64,000 nucleotides of DNA from Hypericum androsaemum (Eukaryota > Streptophyta > Magnoliopsida > Malpighiales > Hypericaceae), in contig OZ023190.1 of NCBI GenBank assembly GCA_963995505.1, positions 19,028,092 through 19,092,091 of the forward strand. Direction: 5' to 3'. Numbering within the stretch: position 1 is the first letter of the stretch; each line of letters begins with the position of its first letter. Shown here piece by piece: positions 10,527 through 21,985 of the stretch. The notes beneath the pieces are model-generated. The model made no database searches and was not told where the DNA came from. It saw only the letters and a list, made by a program, of their open reading frames with translations. The position numbers and the translations under genes are program-made.

Positions 10527-12774
10527 CTATGTCCTGAACACTCTAGTATACCATATCGAGTGAAGTATCATATGAAATAGATCATACTTGAGAGGCCTAG
10601 AATGCCAAAGAAAATGTTGCTGCACTTTCTTCACTCTCATCTGCATCTGCAGATACCTCCTCTCCGGAATCGAAAGGAGGATGTTCTTCAAGTTCGGGAT
10701 GTCCTTCTCCATGACGAAAACGGCGAACGACTCCCAGTTCAAGATGGAAAAGAATGGAGGCACAAAATCATCTGATATGATGACGGGGACGCACTCGTAG
10801 AAAATGGCCTCCACGACTCGCGGACTGTTAACTTCGTAACCTTTGGCACAAATGCAGTACCTGCTGCTCTTCATGAGACGGATATAGTTCATGCTTTTCT
10901 TCACTTTAGGCATTCGACCGAAGATCTTCATATCGGGGTCTTTATCTCCCCAATGCTGCAACAGAATCGGCCGGAGATAGCCATGCATGTTACCAGCAAA
11001 GAAAGCCAGGGTTGATCTCTGAGAAGCAGGTTTGCCCCCAAGATCTTTTAGAGGGCGCTGTGGTGAGCGCACAAACGTCTCCGGCAGTGACACATCTTTC
11101 CCAATAGCGAAACCTTCCTTCACATCGGAATTGCAGAGAGCCCTTATGCAATTACTCATATGCCGTTTCGTCTCGGTTGGAGCCTGCGTAAATGGTTTAA
11201 CGGATAGAGTTAATACACAACGAGAGAATCCAAAAGCAATAATATTGGAAGACTGAAGGAACACCATAAAATCCAAGTGAGCATACGTACCCAATCATGG
11301 CAAGCGACGAGGAAATGATCTGCTCCATCAGTTCTATTCCAGAACGGATATTTTGCAGTAATCACGTCCAAGTAATTCTTCAAGTATTGTATGAGATTCT
11401 TATGACTGTGCGAATCAGGAACATAGAGTGTTACCTCCAAGTTCTGAGAACTGAAAGGCAAGTAAAATAAGTGGGCTTTTCTTGGATTTTTCGTGACAAA
11501 TTTTTTGTTAGCTTCTATCAGTTTCATGAACCAACCCTCAGAAGCATAAATTCCTTTGAGGTCCGGCTGGTGCAAGATCGGCTTCTCTCCTTCCTTGTAA
11601 ACATAGACTTTCAGAGTCTCTTCCATTAACTCATAGCTTCTGCAAATTTTACGAGCGGAATACTAAGAATTAGTGCCCAATCTCTTACACCTCACACCTA
11701 ATTTTTACGACAGCAACATAAACGTAATTACTGGGGATCAAATAAAGGCATACTGAAGAGTAGTTCACCTTTTGAACATGGAGACATTCCTATATAGAGG
11801 AGCGTAAAGATCCGGATCATTGCTCGAGTCTGGTGCATTTAAAATTTCTGACTTCGCGTGCAGTAGCTCTTGGTCAACCGGGGAAGACCATCTTGGTCGC
11901 TGGACACATTTCCACAAGAACTGCTGTTCAGAAAGGCTTGAAAAATACAACATCATGCTCTTGCATAAGTTAAAAGCAGTTGTGAAGTAAATACCACTCG
12001 TTTAGGGAAAGACTGACTTTGAAGAAGCAACTGGTTCATATCAGATATTGTCACTACAGAAGGGATAGTCATCTCAGGCCATTTACTAGCCTCGGGAACA
12101 GAAGGCGGCGCAACAGGAGGAGGCAACGATGTCAAATTGTTTTCCTCGCTGCCAACTGCGTCCTTGTGCATTGTCGATTCATTCGGTTCCACAGGCACAA
12201 CAGGAATCAAACTAATAGGTGCTCCACTCACTTGAAGTGTTATGTCCGGATCCGACGACATGTCAGGATCTGCGCTCTGCTTGTTGTCCTTTGGCGTCAA
12301 AGTGACATTATTCTGGGAAGAGCTCTGCCCAATTTCCTTTGGGACGGATCTCTTCCTAAAATTGTCGCAAGTCTCTTGTGTCAAATTCGCGCTCGTTCCA
12401 CCCGACTGATCAGGTGAAGAAGCATCACCATAGCGGTCCGCGCCACCAGATGATCTGTCCACGATCGCAGTGGCATTACTTCCATCGACATCCTCTTCAC
12501 CATAATCGTTCTCTCTTCCCCGAGCATCATCTCGAAACACCGGATCATCCAATCCAGTCGCATTACTACTACCCGACAAGGAAGCACGAATTGGCAAGGT
12601 ATCATTCCCGGGGACCACCAGATCCTTGAGAGCAGAGGGTGCATCAAATAGTAAACTACCGCCACTAGGCAGCTCAAAACACTGGAGCGTTATGACCACG
12701 CACAACGCAATCCCGACGAGGGACAGCAACTTCCAGGTCTCCAGCGGGAACCAACGCCGTAATTCCTGACCCAT
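10527..12774 (-). CDS. Exostosin-family (GT47) probable glycosyltransferase, copy 2
   Basis: Exons on the minus strand are 12774-11995, 11899-11769, 11639-11291 and 11183-10527, giving 638 residues. Exons 2 and 3 are 131 and 349 nt, exactly as in copy 1, with identical phases. The start MGQELRRWFPLETWK leads into a single membrane anchor (LLSLVGIALCVVITLQCF). The luminal stem is longer than in copy 1 and rich in Asp, Ser and Asn, with several potential N-glycosylation sites. The catalytic region carries the family motifs: RPRWSSPVDQELLHAKSEI, DLYAPLYRNVSMFKR, LKVYVYKEGEKP, YPFWNRTDGADHFLVACHDW, FFAGNMHGYLRPILLQHW, RYCICAKGYEVNSPRVVEA, ECVPVIISDDFVPPFF. It is closer than copy 1 to the family consensus (KGYEVNSPRVVEAIFYECVP). 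Expected location is the Golgi; acceptor and donor are unknown. Paralog of 7054-9088 in head-to-tail order. Confidence 0.93.
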
Positions 12775-13137
12775 CCCGAATCAACCAACAAGAACCCTCT
12801 CCAAGCTCGTCAATCCAACTTATATCATCTACACAAATAAAATTCAATTCCAAAAAATCAAACCCACTGAAGAAAGCCAACCCCACTCCACCACCAAATC
12901 CCCTCCTTGAAATAATTAACAAATAAAAAAAAGGGTCTCACTTTCCAATCCCAACAAACATGCACAAAGAAGCAGCGACAATTGCATGCACGAGAAGAGA
13001 CAGAAGCTAAAGAACACACGAAAGCACAAGGGAGAGGTTGTAATAAGATTAGAGATTAAGACATCCGTAGAGATGAATGACAATACCCGGGTTATGTGTG
13101 TGAGTTTGGTCCGGTTTCCGTGTTGTTATTATATTCC

Positions 13138-13185
13138 TCTCTTTTTCTTTTTCTTTTTCTTTTTCTCTTTAAAAAAAAGTGTCAG

Positions 13186-13216
<31 letters not shown>
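13138..13216. repeat. Simple-sequence tracts upstream of exostosin copy 2
   Basis: A (CTTTTT)n tract is followed by a short A tract, (TA)n and a T tract. It lies about 360-440 bases upstream of the start codon, in the promoter or 5' UTR region. Confidence 0.8.
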
Positions 13217-13376
13217 GAGGGAAGTGTGTCAGTTGTGTAGATCCTTTGTTCTACACTTTTCTCCTACCAATTCCTACTGTGGTGGTGTAAATAAAGAAAG
13301 CTGAAAAGTCTGAGAAGGAAGTTACCTTATTATTTCCTCCTTTGAGACCGCCCTCCGTTGTTTTTGACTTTTTTCT

Positions 13377-13402
13377 CTGTAACTGTAACTGTAACTGTAA
13401 CT
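13377..13402 (+). repeat. Hexamer microsatellite (CTGTAA)4
   Basis: Four perfect CTGTAA units plus CT. No function implied. Confidence 0.85.
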
Positions 13403-14028
13403 CGGCTGTTAGGGGCGCTCATGTACATCACCGTTTTGTCTCCTTTGTTGGCATTCTTCCAGTTTATTCATTCAACGCGCCACCGGAGATCTTTTGGACT
13501 TCTCCGAGCTGTACCATTTTTTTTAAAATTTTCGTTCTTTCTACCGACCGAGAAAAGAGGGGGAAAAGAAAAGTGTGGTTTCGGTACTTTATGATTAAAC
13601 GCCTTTTTTATTTAGTACTCCGTGTCTTATTTGCTTACCATTTATGGTTTAAATGACCATTAAACGTCTTCCAAATAAAAAATATTAGATTACCAAAATA
13701 ACAAATTTTGAGCATTTCACACAACGTCACTTGAAAATAAATAAATTGATTTTCGCTATCCAATTAATGAATTTGATTTCATATATTACAACTATTGTTT
13801 TCTAACCACCACCACCCCCCCAGTTGAGGGATCTTAATTAGTGTATTTTTCATTCGTAAAATTCAAATTCAAAATTTTTTTTAAAAAATTATTTATATAT
13901 CGCTTGAATTGGTTACGTAGTACTACTATAAACAAGGGCTAAATTGTAGATATCGGAGTAGAAGTTTTTCTAGGTAAAGTAAAAAATTTCTAGCTAAGAA
14001 ATGCCGTGAAACTAGCAGCCGCGGGGTT

Positions 14029-14168
14029 GGATTCAGTGATTTTGGTTATAGACACGATTTTTTATGAATGTCAGATCTCTATACACGATTTTTAATAAAA
14101 TCTGATGGTCCAAATGAAATCCTCTCCATATTGACGACTTTTATGTTGTCCCCACTCAATCCAAAACC
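14029..14168. mobile_element. MITE-like insertion with short inverted ends and 13-bp flanking direct repeat
   Basis: The word CAGCCGCGGGGTT occurs at 14016-14028 and 14169-14181, bracketing ~140 bases. The insert begins GGATTCAGTG and near its other end reads CACTCAATCC, which is inverted with one mismatch. The inside has two partly repeated pieces (ATAGACACGATTTTTTA and CTATACACGATTTTTAA). The size and arrangement suit a miniature non-autonomous DNA transposon. A 13-bp duplication is long for known superfamilies, so the true TSD may be a subset. Confidence 0.5.
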
Positions 14169-14391
14169 CAGCCGCGGGGTTTAATTGGTGCACTCAAAAG
14201 GAGAGAGAGACGTTTCTTGGTGGTGTAGCCTGTATTTCAGTGCAAACGTGTTTCCATTGGAGATTATTTGGCGATGATCTTTTTAAGGGAATGATTTGGC
14301 AATAATCATGGGCCCCGCAAATCAATTATGTTATTATATGGTGGTCCTCTGTACCGATTGTAATATTCGTATTGCTGATCTTTTTCCTAAA

Positions 14392-14504
14392 TACTATTAT
14401 AACCTATTTGAGAAGGTCCAATAACATTGATATTACTATTATAACCTATTTGAGAAGGTCCAATAACATTGATATTACTATTATAACCTATTTGAGAAGG
14501 TCCA
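14392..14504 (+). repeat. 42-bp tandem repeat, 2.7 copies
   Basis: Units start at 14392, 14434 and 14476 with TACTATTATAACCTATTTGA. The first two copies are identical and the third is partial. Open frames across it on both strands come from the repeat itself. Confidence 0.9.
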
Positions 14505-15076
14505 GTAGGAAGAGGTTTCTGGCCCAAAAAATTCTTGGGCCACAATGCGGTCCAATATATCCACAATAGGAACCAGGCCACTAAACGGTTAAGCCGAGGC
14601 CCTGTGTTCTCTGAATTAACAAGTGATCATTCCTTCTATAAAAAAAACAGGTGTCCCTTCTATCTAGTGATTAAACAGCCAAATGGGTGTCAAAATACTA
14701 TATACTTTCCGGAAAAAAATTACTGATGGTTTTACTTGACTGTAAGTTTAGCAATTACCACGAGTGAAAATTTTGTGTTAGTTAAAAGATCATTCTAACT
14801 CACCGCCATAAGAGTCGACAACCAACCACATCAATGAACTAGACAATAACTTTCAAGCAAGGTGAGACGGAATCGTGTAAAGAACAAAGTAACACCACAC
14901 TTTATGCTCCTGTCAGGTTCATTGACAGTGACAATTTAAATGGATAATGAAACACAATACGCCGTGTGAAGCAAATCAAACACTAGCTCGAGATATTACC
15001 ACCTCGATAGCCCACCATCTTGCTTCGGTCTGAACTCGCAACCGCAGCTTGAACGTCCTAGCATGCCCCGAAAGCA

Positions 15077-15618
15077 TCAACTATAACCCCTACCAAGACA
15101 ATTCAAACACCGCTGCGCCCTGCGATTGTGCAAAACGACATCAAAAGAATGAAAACTGGACTTAATTAGCCGTGGAATTAGAATCTCTAAAAGAGATAAC
15201 CTGATTGTGCAACAAACTAAACTTACCTATTATCATCACAGGTAGGGCAAAGGCAAGGGTTGAGAGCGACGGATTCGAACAAAAGCGACCAGGATATGGT
15301 AGCATTCCCCTTGCACAATTTGCATATGTAGAACCCTTTCCCTCTACACTTACTACAAGGTACTGCGCCTCTCCTCTGTTTAAGCAAAATCACAGAACCA
15401 CTCTCGAGATGATTATACGTACATTTCAAAAGAATACAGAAAAGACAGAGAGGAAAGGAAATAATGACATTATCGAGTCTCTGTTTGCTTACCCTTTCGC
15501 GTTCGGTGACCAAACGAAGTGCGCCAATTGCTACGGAGGAAGTCGCATTGAGGGCGAGCCAACCCCCGACTATCACAGCTGTGCCAGCTGCTATCGTGCG
15601 AAGTGATTGCGGAATCAT
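15077..15618 (-). CDS. Small membrane-anchored DnaJ-type zinc-finger protein, three exons
   Basis: Exons on the minus strand are 15618-15493, 15375-15227 and 15119-15077 (a 43-nt last exon). Joined, they give 105 residues. The N-terminus MIPQSLRTIAAGTAVIVGG continues into one hydrophobic segment to about residue 37, then LRLVTERER. The rest is a cysteine-rich domain like that of DnaJ: CSKCRGKG, CKLCKGN, CLCPTC, CLNCLGRGYS. Plant proteins of this plan (DnaJ/Hsp40 cysteine-rich superfamily, about 100 residues) are common; several are organellar chaperone-like factors. The hydrophobic start could be an anchor or a targeting signal. The start is the ATG at 15618; a GTG just upstream is ignored. 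Without the tiny last exon the reading frame would stop inside the intron at the end of the CPTC motif. Specific role unknown. Confidence 0.88.
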
Positions 15619-16348
15619 CACTGCCGTGTTGGGCCTTTGAGATTCTCACAGGAATTTCGTCGAGCAGGTGGAGCGCGTCTTGTTCCCGGGAAGATGCTTT
15701 GTTCTCTTGCCAAAATATAAAGGAAGATGCTTTACAGAAGCGTGTAGATGGGTGGCGGGAAATCTCTTAAGTTATGGATAGATCCTAAACTGGGTCGTCG
15801 AGAAGGCCCACTATTGATTAGCGGCCCGGCCCAACTGATGTGAATATACTTAATATTAAATCCCGGCACTCGGCTTATATATTAATAATATTTTCTTTTT
15901 ATAATAAAAATTTGTAATCTTATTCTCAGGAATTCGATTCGGTGGGGAGAATGTGGGATCAGAGATTAAAAAAAAGGGATCAAGCTTCGGAGACAGTGAG
16001 TCGGACCCAAAATTACCTTCTGTTTTAAAGATTACGAAATTAGGTCAATAAATTATTATTGTCATTAAAAAGATTCCATCAGGAATAACTTTCCAGTTGA
16101 TTGTCTCCGTCTGGTCATCGTTAGTTATATATTTTGTCTCCCCTTGGTGACGATAATGGCTTGGATTTTCAACGGAGAAACAGGGCAAGGATCTCAGAAT
16201 GGAAGACAAAATATGATGGTTTATTACTCCCAAGATGTGTTCCAATATAAATGTGATTGTTGTACAAATAAAAATGGTGAGCAGCCAGCCGGGCATGGGT
16301 CCAATTTGTAATGTGGGTTTTGAAGTTACATAAGTTCCGAATTTCTCA
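15619..16348. other. Intergenic: promoter side of zinc-finger gene and left flank of the LINE
   Basis: The first ~150 bases are GC-richer and likely hold the 5' UTR and promoter of the minus-strand gene. The remainder is ordinary spacer. Bases 16332-16348 (AAGTTCCGAATTTCTCA) are a possible decayed target duplication matching the sequence after the LINE tail near 29723. Confidence 0.45.
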
Positions 16349-16676
16349 GGCCATGTGAGCCCAATTGGTGAAATATCAGATGAAGATCCTGGGCCCACGA
16401 AGAAGAAAAGAACCCGAAGTGGAAGGAAAAAAAAATTCGTCTAAGGTCCCTACGGACCAAGAGACTGTTGGGCCTCCCACAAAATATCTTGTGACACAAC
16501 CTACCCACGACACCCCCAAAGTTCATGAAGAAGAAGAAATGGAGGAGCCCACCAGTGAACTTGAGGATGGACCTACATCGGGTTTTTGGATTTCTGGTGA
16601 AGCCCTGAGCCAAGCTCTGGCAGCCCACCCCTGGACCATGTTGAGGCCCCCGCCCGGACCCGATTCCTCAGGCTAG
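16349..16676 (+). pseudogene. LINE ORF1 C-terminal remnant
   Basis: Short acidic and basic low-complexity coding sequence precedes ORF2. One frame reads GEISDEDPGPTKKKRTRSGR and stops; another continues to 16676 (ending LRPPPGPDSSG). The position before the endonuclease ORF and the charged composition fit the tail of a plant LINE ORF1. No zinc knuckle is visible, so the identity rests on position. Confidence 0.5.
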
Positions 16677-16865
16677 CGGTCAAGTGTCTCAGGAGGCGAG
16701 TTCGATATGACCCAGGATGGAGCAGTGCTGGAACCCACGGAAAAGGAGGCCGCGGGCTTGACTGACATGGCCCAGTGATTTACCACCTCTCATTGTTTTA
16801 TTCTCCTTCCCTCCTTCTTGTTGTCTATTTACTTGTCTGTTTACTTGCCTTTTCTTCCTTCCTTT

Positions 16866-19800
16866 ATGTCGAGTTTATCAATTCTTTTCTGGAACTGCTT
16901 TGGCGCTGGTAGCCCCCATTTTCTGCATGCCGCTAGGAATTTGATTCAGCAGCATCGCCCGAGTATTTTTGTTATTCTTGAACCCCAGATTTCGGGGAGC
17001 AAAGCTGATAGGGTTTGCCAACGTCTGGGTTTTTCAAACGTGGACAGCATTGAAGCCTCTGGACGTAGCGGGGGCATCTGGCTCCTCTGGTCGGACCCTA
17101 CAGTGCACCTCACCGTCCTGGTTTGGGATAGCCAGTTTGTTCAGGCGAGTGTCTGCCATCATCAGGATGCCTTCCAGCTCACTGCTGTGTATGCCAGTCC
17201 TAGACCAACGGAACGCCAGGGCATGTGGGAGAGACTTATCGACCTTAGTACCACCATTGATAGACCTTAGATTCTTGGAGGCGACTTCAATGATATCTGG
17301 TCCCTTGATGAGCGGTAGGGAGGCTCGAGAGCCCTCCCTGACCATGTCATGCAATTTGCCGAGCACATTGAGACCTTGGGCCTCATTGAAGTTGGCTTCC
17401 TGGGTCCAAGGTTTATATGGGCTCGGGGTCGTGAGATCTCCACTAGGATCTCTAAGCACCTTGATCATGTCCTTTGCAATGGGTATTGGCTGATTGACTG
17501 GCCAGAGGCGGTAGTCAGGCACGTGCCACGTGTGACCTCTGATCACTCCCTGCTCCTCCTTAACCTCCACCAGAGGGAGGAGAGGAGCAAGAGTGAGAGA
17601 CCATTTCGCTTTTAGGCTGTCTGGCTGCTCCACTCTGACTTTATGACCTTTTTGGACGCCCAGTGGCCGAGGCCGTCTCTAGCTAGTAGTGCACTTGAGT
17701 CCCTCACCCCGGTTTTACGTCAGTGGAACCGGGAGGTGTTTAGACATATCCTTCGCCGTAAGGATAGGTGTATTGCCCGGCTAGATGGTATCCAGAGGTC
17801 ACTGGATGCTGGTGCTACGCGGGGACTCCTCTGCCTCGAGGAGAAACTATGTGTGGAGCTGGAAGGTATTCTTGATCAGGAGGCACTCCTTTGGATGCAG
17901 AAGTCAAGAGAGGAGTGGATTGCTGACGGTGATCGCAACATCCATTTCTTCATACCTCCACCATTGTTCGCAGGCATGGTAATAGGGTCTGTGGTCTCTG
18001 CTCGCAGGACGGCGAGTGGTTGTGGGACCAGGATTCTCTGTCCACCTTGGCTATCGACCACTTTCAGTGCCTCTACTCTGAGGATGAGACAGCTCGTCCG
18101 ACCTTTCTTTTTCAGAATGGGTTCCCGTCCTTGGATGACAGCCTCTTAGTTAGGCTTTGTTGTCTAGTCTCCCGGGTGGACATCCATGATAGATTGTTCC
18201 AGATGGGGTCCTATAAGGCCCTTGGTGAGGATGGCTACCAAGCCATCTTTTTTCAGAGGTGGTGGGTGACTCTATGTGTCCCCAGGTTCAGGAGTTCTTC
18301 TGTAGCGATCAACTTCCTCCCCACCTGAACACCACTTTGCTCACCCTCATCTCCAAGTTTTCTACCCCTGAGACCTTATCCCAGTTCTGCCTCATTTGCC
18401 TCTGTAGTGTTCTGTATAAGATCAATACTAAGATTCTGGTTGGTCATTTGAAGCCTCTCCTTGATTCGCTGGTCAGTCTGACGCATTCTAGTTTATCCCA
18501 GATCGCTATATGTCGGACAACATTGTGATCCTTTGGGAGGTTGTCCATTCGATGGCCCGTAAAAGGGGCCAGGCTGGGTAAATGGTCGTCAAGCTTGACT
18601 TTGAAAAAGCTTATGACCATCTTAACTGGGATTTTCTCTGGGAGACACTACTCCTGGCTCATCTTTCGTTGACCTTTGTGGACTGGGTGATGAAGTGTGT
18701 CTCGACTATCTTGATGAGGGATCCGTCAAGGTGATCGATCCTATTTCCCCTACCTTTTTTTCTTTGCATAGAGAGACTCTCACATGCTATTGAGTAACTG
18801 GTCTAGGATTACAGATGGGTCCCAGTCAGATTAATGCATCGTGCCCCCCTCCCCCCCCATCTCAGTTGATGTTTGCTGATGACTTTATCCTTCTTTGCGA
18901 GGCCTCTGTGGCCCAAGCTGAGATTGTTCGTGACCTCTTGGCTTTCTTTTGCGGTTGCTCGGGGCAACGTGTCAGTTTGCCCAAGTCCAAGCTCATGGTT
19001 TCCCAGAACATTAGTTCTGAATTGGCTAGCCAGCTCAGTGATGTGATGGGTATTCTCTTGACTTCGGATTTGGGACAGTACTTGGGCGTCTCGACTTACC
19101 TCCGAAGGGATCGATGCCAGTCGTACCACTATGTCCTTGAGAAGCTCTGTGGCAAGATGGCTGGATGGAAGGCTAGATCATTGAGCAAGGCAGGTCGTGT
19201 GACGCTTGCTCTCTCGGTTCTTTCTTCTATTTCTTCTCATACGATGCAGACAGATTTCTTGCATGCCGGTCTCTACTAGGACATGGATCGCTCTGTTAGT
19301 GAGTTCATTTGGGGCTCCCAACAAGACCGAAGGCGGACGCATCTCGTTAGTAGGGCTACTATGAGCCTACCAAAGGAGGTAGGTGGTCTTGGTCTCCGGC
19401 CTATGCAGAAGGTCAATATGGCATCCTTTGCCAAACTGCCCTGAAGGTTTCTCCAGACTCAGGACACCCTTTGGGCTCGGATCTTGATTGGCAAGTATGG
19501 TGGGGATGGCAGTGATCTGGACCTGCTAAAGTTGAAGCAGAATTCGTCTACCACCTGGAGGGCCATGGTTAAGGCCCGGTCAGTTCTTGCCCACGGACTT
19601 CATTAGAACATGGATAACGGGTTGCGTATTTCCTTCTGGGATGACCATTGGCTCTTACCCTCTCCTCTTCAGAACCACCTCCTTGGCAATCTCCCTGCTG
19701 AGGAGGATGAGAGGAGGGTGGTTGAGTACTGGTCTTCGGGGAGGGCATAGGACACCCCTCACTGGAGGCCTTCCTTCCTCCATATATTATTAGCTCTCTG

Positions 19801-20378
19801 ACGTCAACTTTTTTGCATGCCTCCTCTGATTGGATGGACTCGTTGTCCTGGGGACTTACTCAGGATGGTCAGTTCTCTACCCAGCCCATCTATAGGGTGT
19901 TGTATAGGGATGTGGAGATGCTGACTACTGATCCGATTTGGACCTGGATATGGGCATTACAGGTTCCTGAGAGGATTCATTTTTTCATTTGGTTATTTTG
20001 TCATTGCAGGTTAATGACAAATGCAGAGTCGACGCTGAGGCACTTCACGGAGGATGACACGTGTCTGAGATGTGGTACTGAGTCGGAGTCGCTGATGCAT
20101 ATGTCTCGTGATTGCAGGTTTTCTAGGGCGGTGTGGGCTTCCCTACTACCGCGCCCCCCACAACATTTCTACACTGAGACCGACCCGCGACATTAGCTTG
20201 GGGCCAACATTTCTGATACCACTATCCCCACGGATGAGCCACCTTGGGCGACGATGTTTGTGACTGCTTGTTAGTGGCTTTGGCGATGACGGAATGACTC
20301 TGCCTTCCATCTAGGCACCATCTCGGGGCACCCCCTTCCCTTATCACCTCACAAGCACGGGAGTTTGCTCGTGTCATT
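16866..20378 (+). pseudogene. LINE ORF2 remnant: endonuclease, reverse transcriptase, zf-RVT
   Basis: The ATG at 16866 opens MSSLSILFWNCFGAGSP, the classic start of a plant L1 endonuclease. ILEPQISGSKADRV, GGIWLLW and ILGGDFNDIW follow; the codon before ILGGDFN is a stop (17268-17270). The C-terminal endonuclease motif TSDHSLLL is at about 17540. The RT region is broken but includes KLDFEKAYDHLNWDF near 18590 and the catalytic FADD at 18872-18883. SLSKAGRVTLALSVL near 19180 and the Cys/His zf-RVT block (CLRCGTESESLMHMSRDC) near 20070 follow. At least ten stops or frame changes rule out activity. Normal plant L1 ORF2 proteins are about 1,200-1,400 residues; this one reaches RNase H only after the interruption. 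Confidence 0.88.
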
Positions 20379-21971
20379 TGAAAGGAAGGATTTTCACCCC
20401 TCTTGCAATAAAGAGTAAGTACGGGATTGTCGTCCCACAAGGACTAAGCTAGGCCGCAAAGTCGACTCAACCACTAGTTTAGGACTACTATGAATGGATT
20501 TGTCAATTCCAAACACAAAATGCTACTTGAAATAAAATTACAACTAAGCAAGGAGAAGGTTAAAACACTTAAAACAAGAGTGAGCTTGGTACCAATGACA
20601 ACCTAAATAACCAAATGGCATGTGGGGTTTATTGAGTTCGTGTTATGGTCCGGATGTTTCTTAAGCAACTAATCAACGCTCCCGCGACAAACTAGTCTAA
20701 ATCGATAGTTAATTAGGCTTAGTCAAACCAACCGCGCTCCCGCGACTAATTAGCCAACTAATCCAACTAACTACCGATTATCACCATCATCCTTTGGACA
20801 ACTAGTCACCTAAGGTGATCCCTCAACAATAGGCAACTAGTTAACTAGTTAAATGGTCCGTTAATCCTAACCCCTCCCGGCGATTAGCATCAACTTAGTT
20901 CATAATCAAGGTGATCAATCAAGATTAAGCATTCAACACATTAACTAGTTCACAAACCTTAACATATTAACCCCACAAAACCATTGGCTAAATAGATGCC
21001 ATCAAGGCACCTAACCCACAAAAGAACTACTCACACATGTTCATCATACATATCAATACATCCATTGAACAAAGCAAGCATAACAAGAACATTAAAAGAT
21101 AGAGAAAGAGAAAGCTCAAAATGGTCTTCAAGCTTCCAATCTTCTTCCTTCAAGTTCCCTTCACAAGCTTCAACAATGGCTCCCTCTCCTAGCTTCTTCT
21201 TGGCCACATTCTTCTTCTCTTCTCCTCTCCTAAGGTGAGCCACGTTTTTGGTCCAAGGGAGAGAGGTTGGCAGCCACGGAATTTTTGAGGAAGGAAGAAT
21301 GCTTGGTTCAATGGTGGTGAAAATGTCAAAGTATGGAGAAGTGGAGTGGGAGATAGTGGAAGACAAAGTGGAGTAGTGGGAGACAAAGGAAGGTAGTGGA
21401 GTATGGGGAATTTTGTAGTGGAAATCCAGCCAAAAGGTGGTAGGATGGCAGCCAAGAAAACGTTCTGGCAAATTCCGGAATGGTCCCGAAATTTTAGCCG
21501 ATTTCGGTCAGGCGAGTTCTCAGGTTTAAAGCTCGTCTTCATGTGCAATTTTGACCCTCTTAGACTTCGAATCTGCAGATGCCAAAGAAACAAAGTTGTA
21601 GCTCCGGATGTCTTCTTTCCAGAACCACCTCACTCGTCTCCATGCGACTTCATATGAGAAAGTTATTGGCATTTAAGTCTCTCGAGGTCAGTTAGCCTAA
21701 TGTCGTCGCCTTCCCGATCGTGCACCATTCTTCAAGGCTGATCCGATCATCGTTGAAGCGCTCCAACGTACACCAATATCCTCCCCGCATTACCACAAAG
21801 CCTCCTTGAAATAAAAATGAACAAAACTAATGAAAATCACAATAACTATACTAAAACGTTCAAAACACGAAATATAACAAAACAACGATAAATAACACAC
21901 AACAATACTAGAAACAATGGAAAATTGATACTAAAACATATATAGATGATAGAGTGTTTTCACACTCATCA
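20379..21971 (-). repeat. 3' LTR (left on the plus strand)
   Basis: 1593 bases, beginning TGAAAGGAAGGATTTTCACC and ending CACACTCATCA on the plus strand. Nearly identical to 27314-28907. Paired open frames inside both LTRs are non-genic. Confidence 0.95.
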
Positions 21972-21985
21972 CACCCCCACACTTG
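21972..21985 (-). other. Polypurine tract candidate
   Basis: Minus-strand CAAGTGTGGGGGTG directly abuts the 3' LTR, where plus-strand DNA priming should start. A near-identical motif recurs at about 23385-23398 inside the element. Confidence 0.6.

Larger units (their letters stand above)
16349..20378 (+). mobile_element. LINE (plant L1-type), 5' part, interrupted at 20378 by an LTR retrotransposon
   Basis: From 5' to 3' it holds an ORF1 tail, an apurinic-type endonuclease, a reverse transcriptase with FADD, a zf-RVT Cys/His region and the start of RNase H, all on the plus strand with many stops and frameshifts. The element resumes at 28913 after removal of the LTR element and one TCATT, and ends in an A run at 29717-29724. 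Excluding the insertion it is about 4.8 kb, so it is probably 5'-truncated. AAGTTCCGAATTTCTCA before it and AAGTTATGAATTTCTAA after the tail match at 14 of 17 places and may be an old target duplication. Confidence 0.85.

Noticed and set aside
14372..14581. Overlapping open frames with repeated peptides, and a CRISPR-like array of direct repeats
   Set aside because: A 42-bp head-to-tail tandem repeat with no spacers in a plant genome; not a CRISPR array and not a gene.
17034..17633. 199-codon minus-strand frame
   Set aside because: Antisense of the LINE endonuclease region, which is clearly coding on the plus strand.
21031..21657. Open frames of 80-146 codons repeated almost identically at 27931-28579
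   Set aside because: Both sets lie in the two LTRs of the same retrotransposon; the apparent conservation is LTR identity.
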